Source: CAVQYV01 sp963718295 [NCBI: uncultured Methylomirabilota bacterium] (GTDB lineage: Bacteria; Methylomirabilota; Methylomirabilia; CAVQYV01). From it: a DNA stretch of 64,000 nt. The notes beneath the pieces are model-generated. The model saw only the letters and a program-made list of their open reading frames with translations, ran no database searches and was not told the origin of the DNA. The stretch covers positions 124,001 to 188,000 of the forward strand of contig CAVQYV010000009.1 of NCBI GenBank assembly GCA_963718295.1, given 5' to 3'. This document shows, piece by piece, positions 17,531 to 26,777 of the stretch (its first letter is position 1; each line of letters opens with the position of its first letter). The translations under genes were made by a program, and so were the position numbers.

Positions 17531-17876
17531 GAGGCGATTCAGATCATCCGAAATCTGGGAAAGATCAAAGACTTCTATCCCAAGGTCCTGCTCGCCGTTG
17601 GGGTCTATGTGAACGATCAGAGATTGGGATCGATCGGGCCGATTGAAAACGGTCCTCCAGGGCTCCCTGCAAGTGGACGATGTAAAGACCCTGATCGAGT
17701 TGGAGACCGATCTGATCGGCGTGCGCGGCTCGGTCTGTGAGGGTGGCCGGCTAGGCCGGATCACCGCCCGGAAGGGCCGGGAGCTCTTGGAGACCATCGA
17801 CCACCATCGGCGCCTCTATTCGGACCAAAGACCCCCGTTCCCGCCCAGAGCCTTCCTCCGCCGGACCTTTTCTTAG
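17531..17876 (+). pseudogene. remnant of a UPF0264/MfnB-like gene
   Basis: Two fragments in different frames resemble (5-formylfuran-3-yl)methyl phosphate synthase-like proteins. The first, from 17531, has KIKDFYPKVLLAVGVYVND and LGSIGPI. The second, from about 17643, has VLQGSLQVDDVKTLIELE, DLIGVRGSVCEGG and RLGRIT, the usual C-terminal signature. The N-terminal part and the stretch between the fragments (about 40 residues including the expected LLDT-x-x-K region) are missing, so this is a true deletion remnant rather than a single base error. Confidence 0.5.
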
Positions 17877-17927
17877 GCGCTTAGGCCCGATTCGGGCTCA
17901 GAGGACGGGCATGGATCGGATACCCGC

Positions 17928-17966
17928 AGCCCCTCATCGCTTTCGTCGATGAGGGGCTTTCCATTT
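17928..17966 (+). terminator. strong hairpin, probable terminator
   Basis: A perfect 12-bp stem (17928-17939 with 17947-17958) and 7-base loop, followed by TTCCATTTC. The stem is strong but the T tract is broken. It lies after the MfnB-like remnant and about 275 bases before the kdp genes, isolating them. Confidence 0.5.
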
Positions 17967-18039
17967 CTCGCCCCTTCCAGGAAACTACCCCACCCGGAGG
18001 GAATAGACGCCCCCTCTGGCAAAGCCCTGTCAGCCACAT

Positions 18040-18232
18040 GCAACGCTCTGCCTCCCCCCAAGACCTTCTTTACAATACGTTAGTCAACTCACCTTTTAGG
18101 CTGATAGCTGTTGGAGGTCGCTCAGTTACCTATCCTTATCTTTACGAAATCTTAACATTTACCAGTTCGATATTTACACCAACCTTATTCATCATTCTGT
18201 TATCCTTCGGATCCAATAAGGAGGGGTCGTTC
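18040..18232 (+). promoter_or_regulatory. kdp upstream region with repeated TTTAC boxes
   Basis: AT-richer than its surroundings. It contains three direct TTTAC copies at 18141, 18158 and 18173, in phase-like spacing of 17 and 15 bases. KdpE operators in enterobacteria are T-rich with TTTA-type boxes, so this is a candidate control site. I could not assign a clear -35/-10 pair. Confidence 0.3.
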
Positions 18233-18313
18233 ATGGATGCTCTTTACTTTTGCCTGATCGTTGGATTCTTTGCGCTTAGCTGGCTGCTATTGAAGCTTTT
18301 GGAAAGAATTTAG
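18233..18313 (+). CDS. 26-residue single-helix membrane protein before kdpF
   Basis: Starts at ATG 18233 after AAGGAGGGG and ends with TAG just before the kdpF ribosome site. The product is almost entirely one hydrophobic helix (YFCLIVGFFALSWLLLKLLE) with a charged C-terminus. Similar tiny ORFs (MDALYF-type) precede kdpF in many proteobacteria. Its role is unknown; a helper of the Kdp complex is inference. Confidence 0.65.
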   Translation: MDALYFCLIVGFFALSWLLLKLLERI

Positions 18314-18324
18314 GAGGTCAGGAC

Positions 18325-18417
18325 ATGGCAGTCTGGTACTGGGTAGGTGGGATCCTCGCCTTGGGTCTGCTGGTTTATCTCGCGATCGCGGTACTGAAAC
18401 CGGAGATATTCTCATGA
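18325..18417 (+). CDS. kdpF: K+-transporting ATPase subunit KdpF
   Basis: A 30-residue peptide, one transmembrane helix ending in VLKPEIFS, typical of KdpF, which stabilises the KdpABC complex. ATG follows TAGGAGG. Its TGA overlaps the kdpA ATG (ATGA at 18414-18417). Confidence 0.85.
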   Translation: MAVWYWVGGILALGLLVYLAIAVLKPEIFS

Positions 18418-20217
18418 ACCTGAATGGAATCGTCCAAATCGTCCTGTACCTGGTGGTTCTCCTGGCGCTGGTCAAGCCCCTCGGCAGTTTTATGGCGAGG
18501 GTATATCAGGGGGAGCCGTGCGGATTGGATCGTGTGCTCGGCCCGGTTGAAAACATGATCTATCGAGCCTGCGGCATACGGCGGGAAGAGGAGATGACGT
18601 GGCAAGCGTATGCGGGCGCTCTTCTCCTGTTCAGCCTTGCCGGCGTGCTTTCCTTGTATCTGTTGCAACGTCTCCAGGGGATACTGCCATTAAACCCGCA
18701 GAAATTGCCCGCTGTTTCCCCGGATTCATCCTTCAATACGGCAGTCAGTTTCGTCACCAACACCAACTGGCAGGGGTACGGCGGTGAGACGACCATGGGT
18801 TACCTCACCCAGATGGCGGGACTTGCGGTGCAGAATTTCGTTTCCGCTGCCTCGGGCATGGCGGTGCTGGTTGCCTCTCATTCGGGGATTTGCCCGGCGC
18901 ACGACGCGGACCATCGGCAACTTCTGGGTCGACCTGACCCGCAGCACCCTTTACATCCTGCTTCCTCTCTCCCTGGTCCTGGCACTGGTCCTCTCATCCC
19001 AGGGAGTGGTGCAAAGCTTTAGCCCTTACCGGAATGTGCCGCTGGTGCAGGCGGTCCGTTACGACCAGCCGAGGCTCGATGCCCAGGGAAACCCCTCCAA
19101 GGATGCGGCAGGCAAGGAGCTTTTCGAGACTGCTACGGTGAGGAAACAGACCCTCCCCTTGGGTCCAGCGGCCTCGCAGGTCGCCATCAAGCAGCTCGGC
19201 ACCAACGGGGGCGGCTTTTTCAGCGTCAACTCCGCACATCCTTACGAAAACCCGACCCCCTTCTCCAATTTCTTGCAGATGCTGGCCATTCTCCTCATCC
19301 CTGCAGCGCTCTGCTACACCTTCGGCAGGATGGTCGGGGACACCCGACAAGGATGGACGCTTCTGGCGGCCATGCTGGTGATACTGATTCCCCTTTTGCT
19401 CTTCTGTTATTTCACTGAGCAACCGGGGAACCCTCACTTCTCTGTCATGGGCATAGATCAGGCCGCAAGCGCAGCGCAATCGGGTGGCAACATGGAAGGA
19501 AAGGAGGTCCGCTTCGGTATCGCCAACTCCGCCCTCTGGGCCTCGGTTACCACTGCGGCGTCCAATGGCTCCGTCAACTCCATGCACGATTCCTTTACCC
19601 CTCTGGGTGGGTTGATTCCCTTGTGGCTAATGCAGCTGGGGGAGGTCGTCTTTGGCGGGGTCGGCTCGGGCCTCTATGGCATACTGGTCTTCGCCATCGT
19701 CGCAGTCTTCGTGGCAGGACTCATGGTGGGCCGTACTCCAGAATACCTGGGAAAGAAGATCGAGTCATTTGAAATGAAAATGGCCGCGCTGGTCATCCTG
19801 ATACCGGCCCTGCTGGTTCTAATCGGAACGGCTATCGCGGTCGCAACCAAGGCGGGCGTGGCAGGGATTGCCAATCCCGGGCCGCACGGTTTCTCCGAGA
19901 TCCTATATGCCCTCTCCTCAGGCGCCAACAACAATGGCAGCGCCTTTGCCGGGCTATCCGCCAATACTCCTTTCTATAATACGCTGCTGGGCGTAGTGAT
20001 GCTCTTGGGCAGGTTCTGGCTCATGATTCCGGTATTGGCCATTGCCGGGTCTCTGGCTGGGAAAAAACAGGTCCCACCCGGCGCCGGCACACTGCCAACC
20101 CACACGCCGCTCTTTGTCGCATTTCTGGTGAGTGTGATCGTGCTGGTGGGTGCGCTCACCTTCCTGCCCGCCCTGGCACTGGGGCCTATTGCAGAGCATA
20201 TGCTTGCCCTCCATTAG
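18414..20217 (+). pseudogene. kdpA: K+-transporting ATPase subunit KdpA, single frameshift
   Basis: K+-binding and translocating subunit of the high-affinity Kdp pump, about ten membrane helices. The N-terminal frame from ATG 18414 runs to [12 protein letters not shown] and then breaks at about 18876, where one extra base lies in gcctctcatt. The other frame continues at once with [20 protein letters not shown] and proceeds to the stop at 20217, with the selectivity-filter loops ([56 protein letters not shown]) all present. Removing one base gives a full-length KdpA of about 600 residues. With intact kdpB-E around it, a sequence error is as likely as a real lesion. Confidence 0.85.
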
Positions 20218-20242
20218 CGAAAATCGAGTAAAGGATCGTACC

Positions 20243-22315
20243 TTGAACAGGAAAGTCAGATCGCGCTCCCTTTTTGAACCGTACATCGTGCGCCGTGCCT
20301 TGTTTGATTCCTTTGTGAAACTGGACCCACGCCACCAGATCCGCAATCCGGTCATGTTGGTGGTAGAGGTGGGAAGCCTCCTGACCACCCTCCTCTTCCT
20401 TCAATCCCTGCTGGGCCCCGGGGAGGAGTCTCCAGCGTTCATATTGGCGGTCTCCCTCTGGCTCTGGTTCACGGTACTCTTCGCCAATCTTGCCGAATCC
20501 GTGGCCGAAGGGCGGGGCAAGGCCCAGGCCGACGCCCTGCGCAGCTCGCGCAGGGACATTAACGCCAAGCGGCTCACCAGGCCGGAGCACGGTGCGGATA
20601 TTACTTTCGTGGCTTCGTCGCGGCTGAGAAAGGGCGATTTCGTCCTGGTGGAGGCGGGCGACATCATCCCCGGGGACGGCGAGGTAGTAGTAGGGGTTGC
20701 TTCGGTGAACGAAAGCGCTGTAACCGGCGAAAGCGCACCGGTCATCCGGGAGAGCGGTGGCGACCGAAGCGCCGTCACCGGCGGTACCCTGGTGCTCTCC
20801 GACTGGCTGGTCGTAAGAATTACCGCCAATCCGGGAGAGGCTTTCCTGGACCGGATGATTGCCATGGTGGAAGGGGCCAAGCGGCAAAAGACCCCCAACG
20901 AGATCGCCCTCGATATCCTGCTGGCTGGTCTCACCATTATCTTCCTGCTCGCCACGGCAACCCTGCTCCCCTTTTCCCTCTTCAGTGTTCATGCGGCCGG
21001 TCAGGGGAGCCCGGTGACCTTGACCGTGCTCGTGGCGCTCCTGGTCTGCCTGATCCCTACCACCATCGGCGGTCTCCTCTCCGCCATCGGCATCGCCGGG
21101 ATGGACCGCATGATCCAGGCCAACGTCATCGCCATGTCGGGCCGAGCCGTAGAGGCAGCGGGTGACGTGGATGTGCTGCTCCTTGACAAGACGGGCACCA
21201 TAACGCTGGGCAACAGGCAGGCCACCGCCTTCATACCTGCAGAGGGTGTGCAAGCGCGGACCCTGGCCGATGCAGCCCAGCTGGCCTCTCTCGCAGACGA
21301 AACCCCGGAAGGGCGCAGCATCGTGGTTTTGGCGAAGGAAAAACACGGCCTGCGGGAACGAGACATCCGTGCCCTCGGTGCAAAGTTCATCCCCTTTTCC
21401 GCCCAGACCCGCATGAGCGGCGTCAACCTGGATGGCCGGGAGATTCGCAAGGGCGCAGCGGACGCGGTGGAAGAGTACGTGAACCAGCAAGGGGGGATCG
21501 TCTCGCCGAGCATCAAGGCGATCGTTGGCGAGATAGCCCGCGAAGGGGCCACGCCCCTGGTAGTCGCCGAAAAGAAAGAGGTGCTCGGCGTCATCCGTCT
21601 CAACGATATCGTCAAGGGAGGGATTCGGGAACGATTTGCGGAACTTAGGCGCATGGGGATCAAAACGGTCATGATCACCGGGGACAACCCGCTTACTGCG
21701 GCAGCGGTGGCAGCCGAGGCGGGGGTCGACGACTTCCTGGCCCAGGCAACGCCGGAAACCAAATTGAAGCTGATCCGCGAGTACCAGGCCGGCGGCAGGT
21801 TAGTGGCCATGACCGGCGACGGAACCAACGACGCACCGGCCCTGGCCCAGGCCGACGTGGCCGTGGCCATGAATACCGGCACTCAGGCCGCCAAGGAGGC
21901 GGGCAACATGGTGGATCTGGATTCCAACCCTACCAAGCTGATTGAGATCGTCGAAATCGGCAAGCAACTTCTTATGACCCGAGGGGCCCTGACCACCTTC
22001 AGCATCGCCAACGACGTGGCGAAGTACTTCGCCATCCTGCCCGCAGCCTTTTTCTCCATCTACCCGCAATTGGGGGTGCTCAACATCATGGGTCTATCGA
22101 CCCCTCAAAGCGCCATCCTGTCGGCGGTGATCTTCAACGCCCTCATCATCGTATTCCTGATCCCCCTGGCGCTGCGTGGCATCAAATATCGTCCTGTTGG
22201 CGCCGGGCTTCTGCTACGCAATAACATCCTGATATATGGCGTGGGCGGGCTGATGGTCCCGTTTGTCGGAATCAAGTTGATCGATATGATCATAACCCTT
22301 CTGCATTGGATGTAG
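20243..22315 (+). CDS. kdpB: K+-transporting ATPase subunit KdpB
   Basis: Catalytic P-type ATPase subunit of the Kdp pump, 690 residues from a TTG start at 20243 that follows AAAGGA; the frame is open upstream into kdpA but family proteins start about here ([18 protein letters not shown]). Motifs: [20 protein letters not shown] (actuator), [12 protein letters not shown] with phosphorylated Asp315, the KdpB nucleotide site region [42 protein letters not shown], and C-terminal helices. It follows kdpA by 25 bases and precedes kdpC by 10. Confidence 0.95.
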   Translation: MNRKVRSRSLFEPYIVRRALFDSFVKLDPRHQIRNPVMLVVEVGSLLTTLLFLQSLLGPGEESPAFILAVSLWLWFTVLFANLAESVAEGRGKAQADALRSSRRDINAKRLTRPEHGADITFVASSRLRKGDFVLVEAGDIIPGDGEVVVGVASVNESAVTGESAPVIRESGGDRSAVTGGTLVLSDWLVVRITANPGEAFLDRMIAMVEGAKRQKTPNEIALDILLAGLTIIFLLATATLLPFSLFSVHAAGQGSPVTLTVLVALLVCLIPTTIGGLLSAIGIAGMDRMIQANVIAMSGRAVEAAGDVDVLLLDKTGTITLGNRQATAFIPAEGVQARTLADAAQLASLADETPEGRSIVVLAKEKHGLRERDIRALGAKFIPFSAQTRMSGVNLDGREIRKGAADAVEEYVNQQGGIVSPSIKAIVGEIAREGATPLVVAEKKEVLGVIRLNDIVKGGIRERFAELRRMGIKTVMITGDNPLTAAAVAAEAGVDDFLAQATPETKLKLIREYQAGGRLVAMTGDGTNDAPALAQADVAVAMNTGTQAAKEAGNMVDLDSNPTKLIEIVEIGKQLLMTRGALTTFSIANDVAKYFAILPAAFFSIYPQLGVLNIMGLSTPQSAILSAVIFNALIIVFLIPLALRGIKYRPVGAGLLLRNNILIYGVGGLMVPFVGIKLIDMIITLLHWM

Positions 22316-22325
22316 GGAGAAGATT

Positions 22326-22898
22326 ATGCTGCAAATGATACGACCAGCGCTTGTTTCATTGATGATCTTTGGCCTGATTACCGGCATCGTCTATCCGATA
22401 GCAGTGACCGGGCTGGCCCAGGCGCTCTTCCCCGCGCAGGCCAAGGGCAGCATCATCATGAGGAACGGAAGTCCCGTGGGTTCTTCCCTCATCGGCCAGC
22501 CCTTTGATGACCCGAAATACTTTTGGGGGAGACCGTCAGTAACACAGCCTTTCCCCTATAACGCGGCTGCATCTTCCGGTTCCAATCTGGGACCAAGCAA
22601 CCCCGCACTCCTGTTGCGGGTGCAGGCAAGGATTGCCTCGCTGCATTCCGCCGACCCCGACGATAAGAGACCGATCCCGGTCGATCTGGTCACCGCCTCC
22701 GGAAGCGGTCTCGACCCGCACATCAGCCCCGCGGCCGCTGAATACCAGGTGCAGCGGGTGGCAAAGGCGCGCCGGCTGCACGAGGCCAGGGTCCGCGATC
22801 TCATCGCAGCCTGCACCGAAGGACGTCAGTTCGGCATTCTGGGAGAGCCGAGGGTCAGCGTTCTGCGGCTAAACTTGGCTCTGGATGAACTGCGGTGA
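22326..22898 (+). CDS. kdpC: K+-transporting ATPase subunit KdpC
   Basis: A 190-residue single-span subunit that supports ATP binding by KdpB. N-terminal membrane anchor ([19 protein letters not shown]), then [52 protein letters not shown] and [11 protein letters not shown], all family signatures. It lies in the kdpBCDE row, with its stop 61 bases before the kdpD start used here. Confidence 0.95.
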   Translation: MLQMIRPALVSLMIFGLITGIVYPIAVTGLAQALFPAQAKGSIIMRNGSPVGSSLIGQPFDDPKYFWGRPSVTQPFPYNAAASSGSNLGPSNPALLLRVQARIASLHSADPDDKRPIPVDLVTASGSGLDPHISPAAAEYQVQRVAKARRLHEARVRDLIAACTEGRQFGILGEPRVSVLRLNLALDELR

Positions 22899-22959
22899 GT
22901 CTGCTAAACTACATGGAGAAGAGGTGGCTACCCAACGGTTTTTGGGTGGAGTTATGCAC

Positions 22960-25650
22960 ATGGAAGAAAGACGGCCAGATCCCGATCAGCTGCTGGAACA
23001 CGTAAAGAGGCAAGAGGAGCGTAAGCGCGAGGGGCGGTTGAAGATCTTCTTTGGCGCAGCCCCTGGAGTGGGAAAAACCTATGCCATGCTGGAAGCAGCA
23101 CAGCAGAGGGCCGCCGAAGGGCTTGGCGTGGTGGTGGGAATAGTCGAGACCCACGGCCGTCCGGAAACGGAAGCCCTCCTGGAAGGCTTAGAAGTGCTTT
23201 CCCCTCGCCTGATCCAGTACCGCGGCAGCACCTTGTCGGAATTCGACCTGGACGCCGCCCTGGCCCGAAGGCCCGCCCTCATCCTCGTGGATGAGTTGGC
23301 CCACACCAATGTTCCGGGATCACGCCACAAAAAGCGGTGGCAGGATGTCTTTGAGCTTCTGGCAGCCGGGATAAACGTGTGCACCACCTTGAATGTGCAG
23401 CACCTGGAGAGCCTCAACGATGTGATCGCCCAGATTACCGGCGTCATCGTCCGCGAGACCCTCCCTGATTCCGTGCTGGACCGGGCTGACGAAATGGAGC
23501 TGATTGACCTTCCCCCTGAAGAACTTTTGCAACGGCTCAAGGAAGGAAAGGTTTATGTACCGGAATTGGCAGAACAGGCGAGGGAGAACTTTTTCCGCAG
23601 GGGGAATCTCCTGGCGTTGCGAGAGTTGGCCCTGCGCCGTACCGCCGAACGGGTGGATGCGCAGATGCAAAGCTACCGGCTGGACAAAGGGGTCAAGGAT
23701 GTGTGGCCGGCTGCCGAGCGGATACTGGTCTGCGTGGGACCAAATCCTCGCTCCGTCCGGCTGATCCGTGCCGCCAGGCGCATGGCTGCCGGTTTGCGTG
23801 CCGACTGGATCGCCGTCAATGTGGAGGCGCCCTCCAAGGTGCGGCCGTCGGAGAAAGATCTCAAGCAACTGGCGGAGCACATGCGCCTGGCGGAGAGCCT
23901 GGGAGCCGAGACGGTTACCCTCTCCGGTCAGCGGGCGAGCGAGGAAATCCTGAACTATGCCCGGGCTCGCAACGTCTCCAAAATCATCATTGGCAAGCCC
24001 TCACATCCACGCTGGAAGGATAAGCTCTTCGGTTCCTTATTGGACGAGGTGGTGCGGGGCAGCGGTGATATCGACGTCTATGTCATAACCGGCGACACCG
24101 GAGAATTGGTGCGCCAGCTTGCCGTCAAAGCGTCTCCCCAGAAGTGGCGCAAGGGGGACTGGCTCTTGGGCATCGGCAGCGTTGCGGCATGTACCGGAAT
24201 CGCCGCTCTCATGTTCCCCTACTTCGCCCTGATGGATCTGGCCATGGTATACCTTCTCGGCGTCGTCTTCACCGCCAGTCGCGCCGGCAAAGGGCCGTCC
24301 CTGTTTGCCACGCTGTTGAGCGTAGCTGCCTTCGATTTTTTCTTCGTCCCGCCACACTTCACCTTTGCCGTCGCTCACGCCCGTTATTTTGTCACGTTTG
24401 CCGTCATGTTCGTGGTGGCTTTTGTCATCAGCACCCTGACGCTGCGGGTCCGTTCCCAGGCGGATGCGGCGCGAATGCGGGAGCGGAGGACTGCCGCCCT
24501 ATATAATCTCAGCCGGGAACTGGTGCATGAACGAGGAAGGGATCGTATCAGCGCCATGGCGGTGAAGCATATGAGCGAGGTGTTTCCCTGCCAGGTTGTG
24601 GTTTTGCTGCCCGATGAAAGTGGAAACCTGGTCATCCCGGCCATGGGTCCGGGCGCCTTTGCCCTTGACCAGCGGGAACTCGGCGTTGCCCAGTGGACGC
24701 TGGATCATCGGGAACGGGCGGGCATGGGGACCGACACGCTCCCCGGTGCCCAGGCCCTGTACCTGCCCCTGGTCGCCTCGTCGAGGACGGTGGGCGTTCT
24801 CGGCATCCAGCCTCATCCCTCGGTCGGCTCGCTGGATCAGGAACAAATCCATGGGCTAGAGAGCTTCGCGAACCAGACCGGCATGGCCCTCGAACGGGCT
24901 TTCCTGGCAGAAGAAGCCCAACGAGCAGTGCTCGAAGCAGAGACCGAGACCCTGCGGAACACCCTCCTCAGTTCCGTTTCCCATGATTTGCGTACCCCTT
25001 TGGCTGCCATTACCGGGGCCGCAACTACGCTGCTCCAGCGTGAGGTTACCCTGGATCCATCCAGTCGGCAGGAACTGATACAAACGATCTTCGAGGAAGC
25101 GGACCATCTGAATCGGATCATCCGTAACGTGCTGGACATGATGCGCCTGGAATCGAGGGCAATAACTGTAGAGAAGGAATGGCAGTCCCTGGAAGAGATC
25201 GTCGGTGTGGTACTGAACCGCCTGGCCGAAAAGCTGAAAGACCATCCCCTTACCACCAGAGTGCCGGCGGATCTGCCTTTGGTGCCCTTCGACCCTTTGC
25301 TTCTCGAACAGGTCCTGATCAATCTTCTGGAGAATGCAGGCAAATACACGCCGCGAGGGACCCCGCTGGAACTATCGGCAAGAGTCAGGGGAGATAACCT
25401 GGAGGTGGAATTGGCAGATCGAGGCCCCGGCATTGCAACTGGCGAAGAGGAGCGAATCTTCGAGAAGTTCGTGCGTGGCCACGCCACTGGCGGCGGGATC
25501 GGACTGGGATTGACCATCTGTCGGGCGATTATCACCGCCCACGGCGGCCGCATGTGGGCCGGGAACCGCCCAGGCGGAGGCGCGGTTTTCCGTTTCACCC
25601 TCCCTCTTGAAGGACCGCCACCACCGACCCAAAGGGAAGAAGAGATTTGA
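22960..25650 (+). CDS. kdpD: Kdp sensor histidine kinase KdpD
   Basis: Turgor/K+ sensor kinase of 896 residues. Order: KdpD N-terminal domain with Walker A GAAPGVGKT (32-40) and DELAHTNVPGSRHKKRWQD, a USP-like domain (about 245-370), four membrane helices (DUF4118, about 395-495), a GAF-like domain, the H-box SVSHDLRTPLAAITG, N-box LLENAGKYTP and G-boxes ADRGPGIA and GGIGLGLTICRAI. ATG 22960 is used because GGTGGAG lies eight bases upstream; ATG 22954 and an ATG at 22885 overlapping kdpC are alternatives. It phosphorylates KdpE encoded next. Confidence 0.94.
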   Translation: MEERRPDPDQLLEHVKRQEERKREGRLKIFFGAAPGVGKTYAMLEAAQQRAAEGLGVVVGIVETHGRPETEALLEGLEVLSPRLIQYRGSTLSEFDLDAALARRPALILVDELAHTNVPGSRHKKRWQDVFELLAAGINVCTTLNVQHLESLNDVIAQITGVIVRETLPDSVLDRADEMELIDLPPEELLQRLKEGKVYVPELAEQARENFFRRGNLLALRELALRRTAERVDAQMQSYRLDKGVKDVWPAAERILVCVGPNPRSVRLIRAARRMAAGLRADWIAVNVEAPSKVRPSEKDLKQLAEHMRLAESLGAETVTLSGQRASEEILNYARARNVSKIIIGKPSHPRWKDKLFGSLLDEVVRGSGDIDVYVITGDTGELVRQLAVKASPQKWRKGDWLLGIGSVAACTGIAALMFPYFALMDLAMVYLLGVVFTASRAGKGPSLFATLLSVAAFDFFFVPPHFTFAVAHARYFVTFAVMFVVAFVISTLTLRVRSQADAARMRERRTAALYNLSRELVHERGRDRISAMAVKHMSEVFPCQVVVLLPDESGNLVIPAMGPGAFALDQRELGVAQWTLDHRERAGMGTDTLPGAQALYLPLVASSRTVGVLGIQPHPSVGSLDQEQIHGLESFANQTGMALERAFLAEEAQRAVLEAETETLRNTLLSSVSHDLRTPLAAITGAATTLLQREVTLDPSSRQELIQTIFEEADHLNRIIRNVLDMMRLESRAITVEKEWQSLEEIVGVVLNRLAEKLKDHPLTTRVPADLPLVPFDPLLLEQVLINLLENAGKYTPRGTPLELSARVRGDNLEVELADRGPGIATGEEERIFEKFVRGHATGGGIGLGLTICRAIITAHGGRMWAGNRPGGGAVFRFTLPLEGPPPPTQREEEI

Positions 25651-25686
25651 CAAGACTTGTGTTCAATGGAGAATGCGGAGTCATGG

Positions 25687-26385
25687 ATGGCACAGGATAG
25701 CGGGCTGATTCTGTTGATCGAAGACGAACCGCAGATGCGTCGCTTTCTTCGGATCACCTTACAGAGCCACGGCTATCGTCTCGTTGAGGCGGCTGCTGGG
25801 CAGGAGGGACTCATGGAGGCGGCTACCCGCAATCCGGACATAGTGCTGCTCGACCTGGGACTACCGGACCTTGACGGCATAGAAGTGGTCAGACGGTTAC
25901 GCGAGTGGAGCGAAGTCCCCGTCGTCGTCCTCTCCGCGCGGGAACAGGAGCAGGACAAAATCAAGGCCCTGGATGCCGGTGCCGATGACTATTTGACCAA
26001 GCCCTTTGGTGCGGGCGAGCTGCTGGCGCGAATTCGGGTGGCCCTTCGCCATAAGGCCACGCAGCAGGCGGGCCAGAGAGAGTCCAGGTTCGTTCTCGAT
26101 AACCTCAGGGTTGACCTGGCGAAACGAGCAGTGTTTCTCAATGAGATAGAAGTTCATCTAACACCCATTGAATATCGATTGCTGGCGGTATTGATCAAAT
26201 ACGCGGGCAGGGTTATCACCCACAGTCAGCTTCTGAAAGAGGTATGGGGTCCCCCCTACGCGGACCAGACGCAATATCTCCGCGTCTACATGGCCCAGCT
26301 CCGGCATAAGCTGGAGGCGGATCCGGCGCGCCCTCGTTTCCTCATGAACGAGCCGGGTGTCGGATACCGGCTCAAAGTGGATTGA
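25687..26385 (+). CDS. kdpE: Kdp response regulator KdpE
   Basis: OmpR-type regulator of 232 residues that activates kdpFABC when phosphorylated by KdpD. Receiver domain: IEDEPQMRRFL, phospho-acceptor Asp in LLDLGLPDLDG, LSAREQEQDK, Lys in LTKPFGAGEL. Winged helix: LTPIEYRLLAVL, VWGPPYADQTQYLRVYMAQLR, NEPGVGYRL. ATG 25687 has GGAG six bases upstream and matches the family N-terminus; the frame opens earlier (TTG 25657, ATG 25666). It begins 36 bases after kdpD. Confidence 0.93.
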   Translation: MAQDSGLILLIEDEPQMRRFLRITLQSHGYRLVEAAAGQEGLMEAATRNPDIVLLDLGLPDLDGIEVVRRLREWSEVPVVVLSAREQEQDKIKALDAGADDYLTKPFGAGELLARIRVALRHKATQQAGQRESRFVLDNLRVDLAKRAVFLNEIEVHLTPIEYRLLAVLIKYAGRVITHSQLLKEVWGPPYADQTQYLRVYMAQLRHKLEADPARPRFLMNEPGVGYRLKVD

Positions 26386-26504
26386 TACTGAAAAGTATGC
26401 TCGGGGAAACAGGGGGAGGAAAATGGATTGGACGGGACCCGCCCGATGATGCCCATTTCAGTTCCCCCCCATCTCCGCCATAGCATTCTCCAAACGTGTT
26501 TGCC

Positions 26505-26563
26505 CAAAAAGAAAAAGCCACAAAAGCTGGATCTCCGGATCCGTTTATCAGCCTTCGTGGCTT
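26505..26563 (-). terminator. intrinsic terminator of the leftward Lrp/unknown enzyme unit
   Basis: On the leftward strand AAGCCAC (26563-26557) pairs with GTGGCTT (26521-26515), with further pairing (GGATC/GATCC) inside, followed by TTTTTCTTTTT to 26505. It lies about 215 bases beyond the stop at 26778. The remaining 26386-26777 stretch between the two convergent units holds no gene I can support. Confidence 0.6.
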
Positions 26564-26777
26564 CCTTGGAGATGAATACAAATCTTCGCACCCGCGGCTA
26601 TTAGAAAAACCTTGTTGACTTGGGGCTTGATTTTGGAGAAGCTCGCCCCGCTTCTCCCAGCAGATTTGGCACCTTCGCTCTGTTTCCCCTTTCCTTGAGG
26701 GGAAGGTTCCTTCAGGACATGTAAGCCATCATCATATCCCCTGTTCCCCGTTAAGGAAGGGAAACGGAACTCAAAAA

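Noticed and set aside
20186-21490. A 434-codon leftward frame inside kdpB
   Set aside because: Antisense to a clear KdpB sequence; composition is typical shadow coding.
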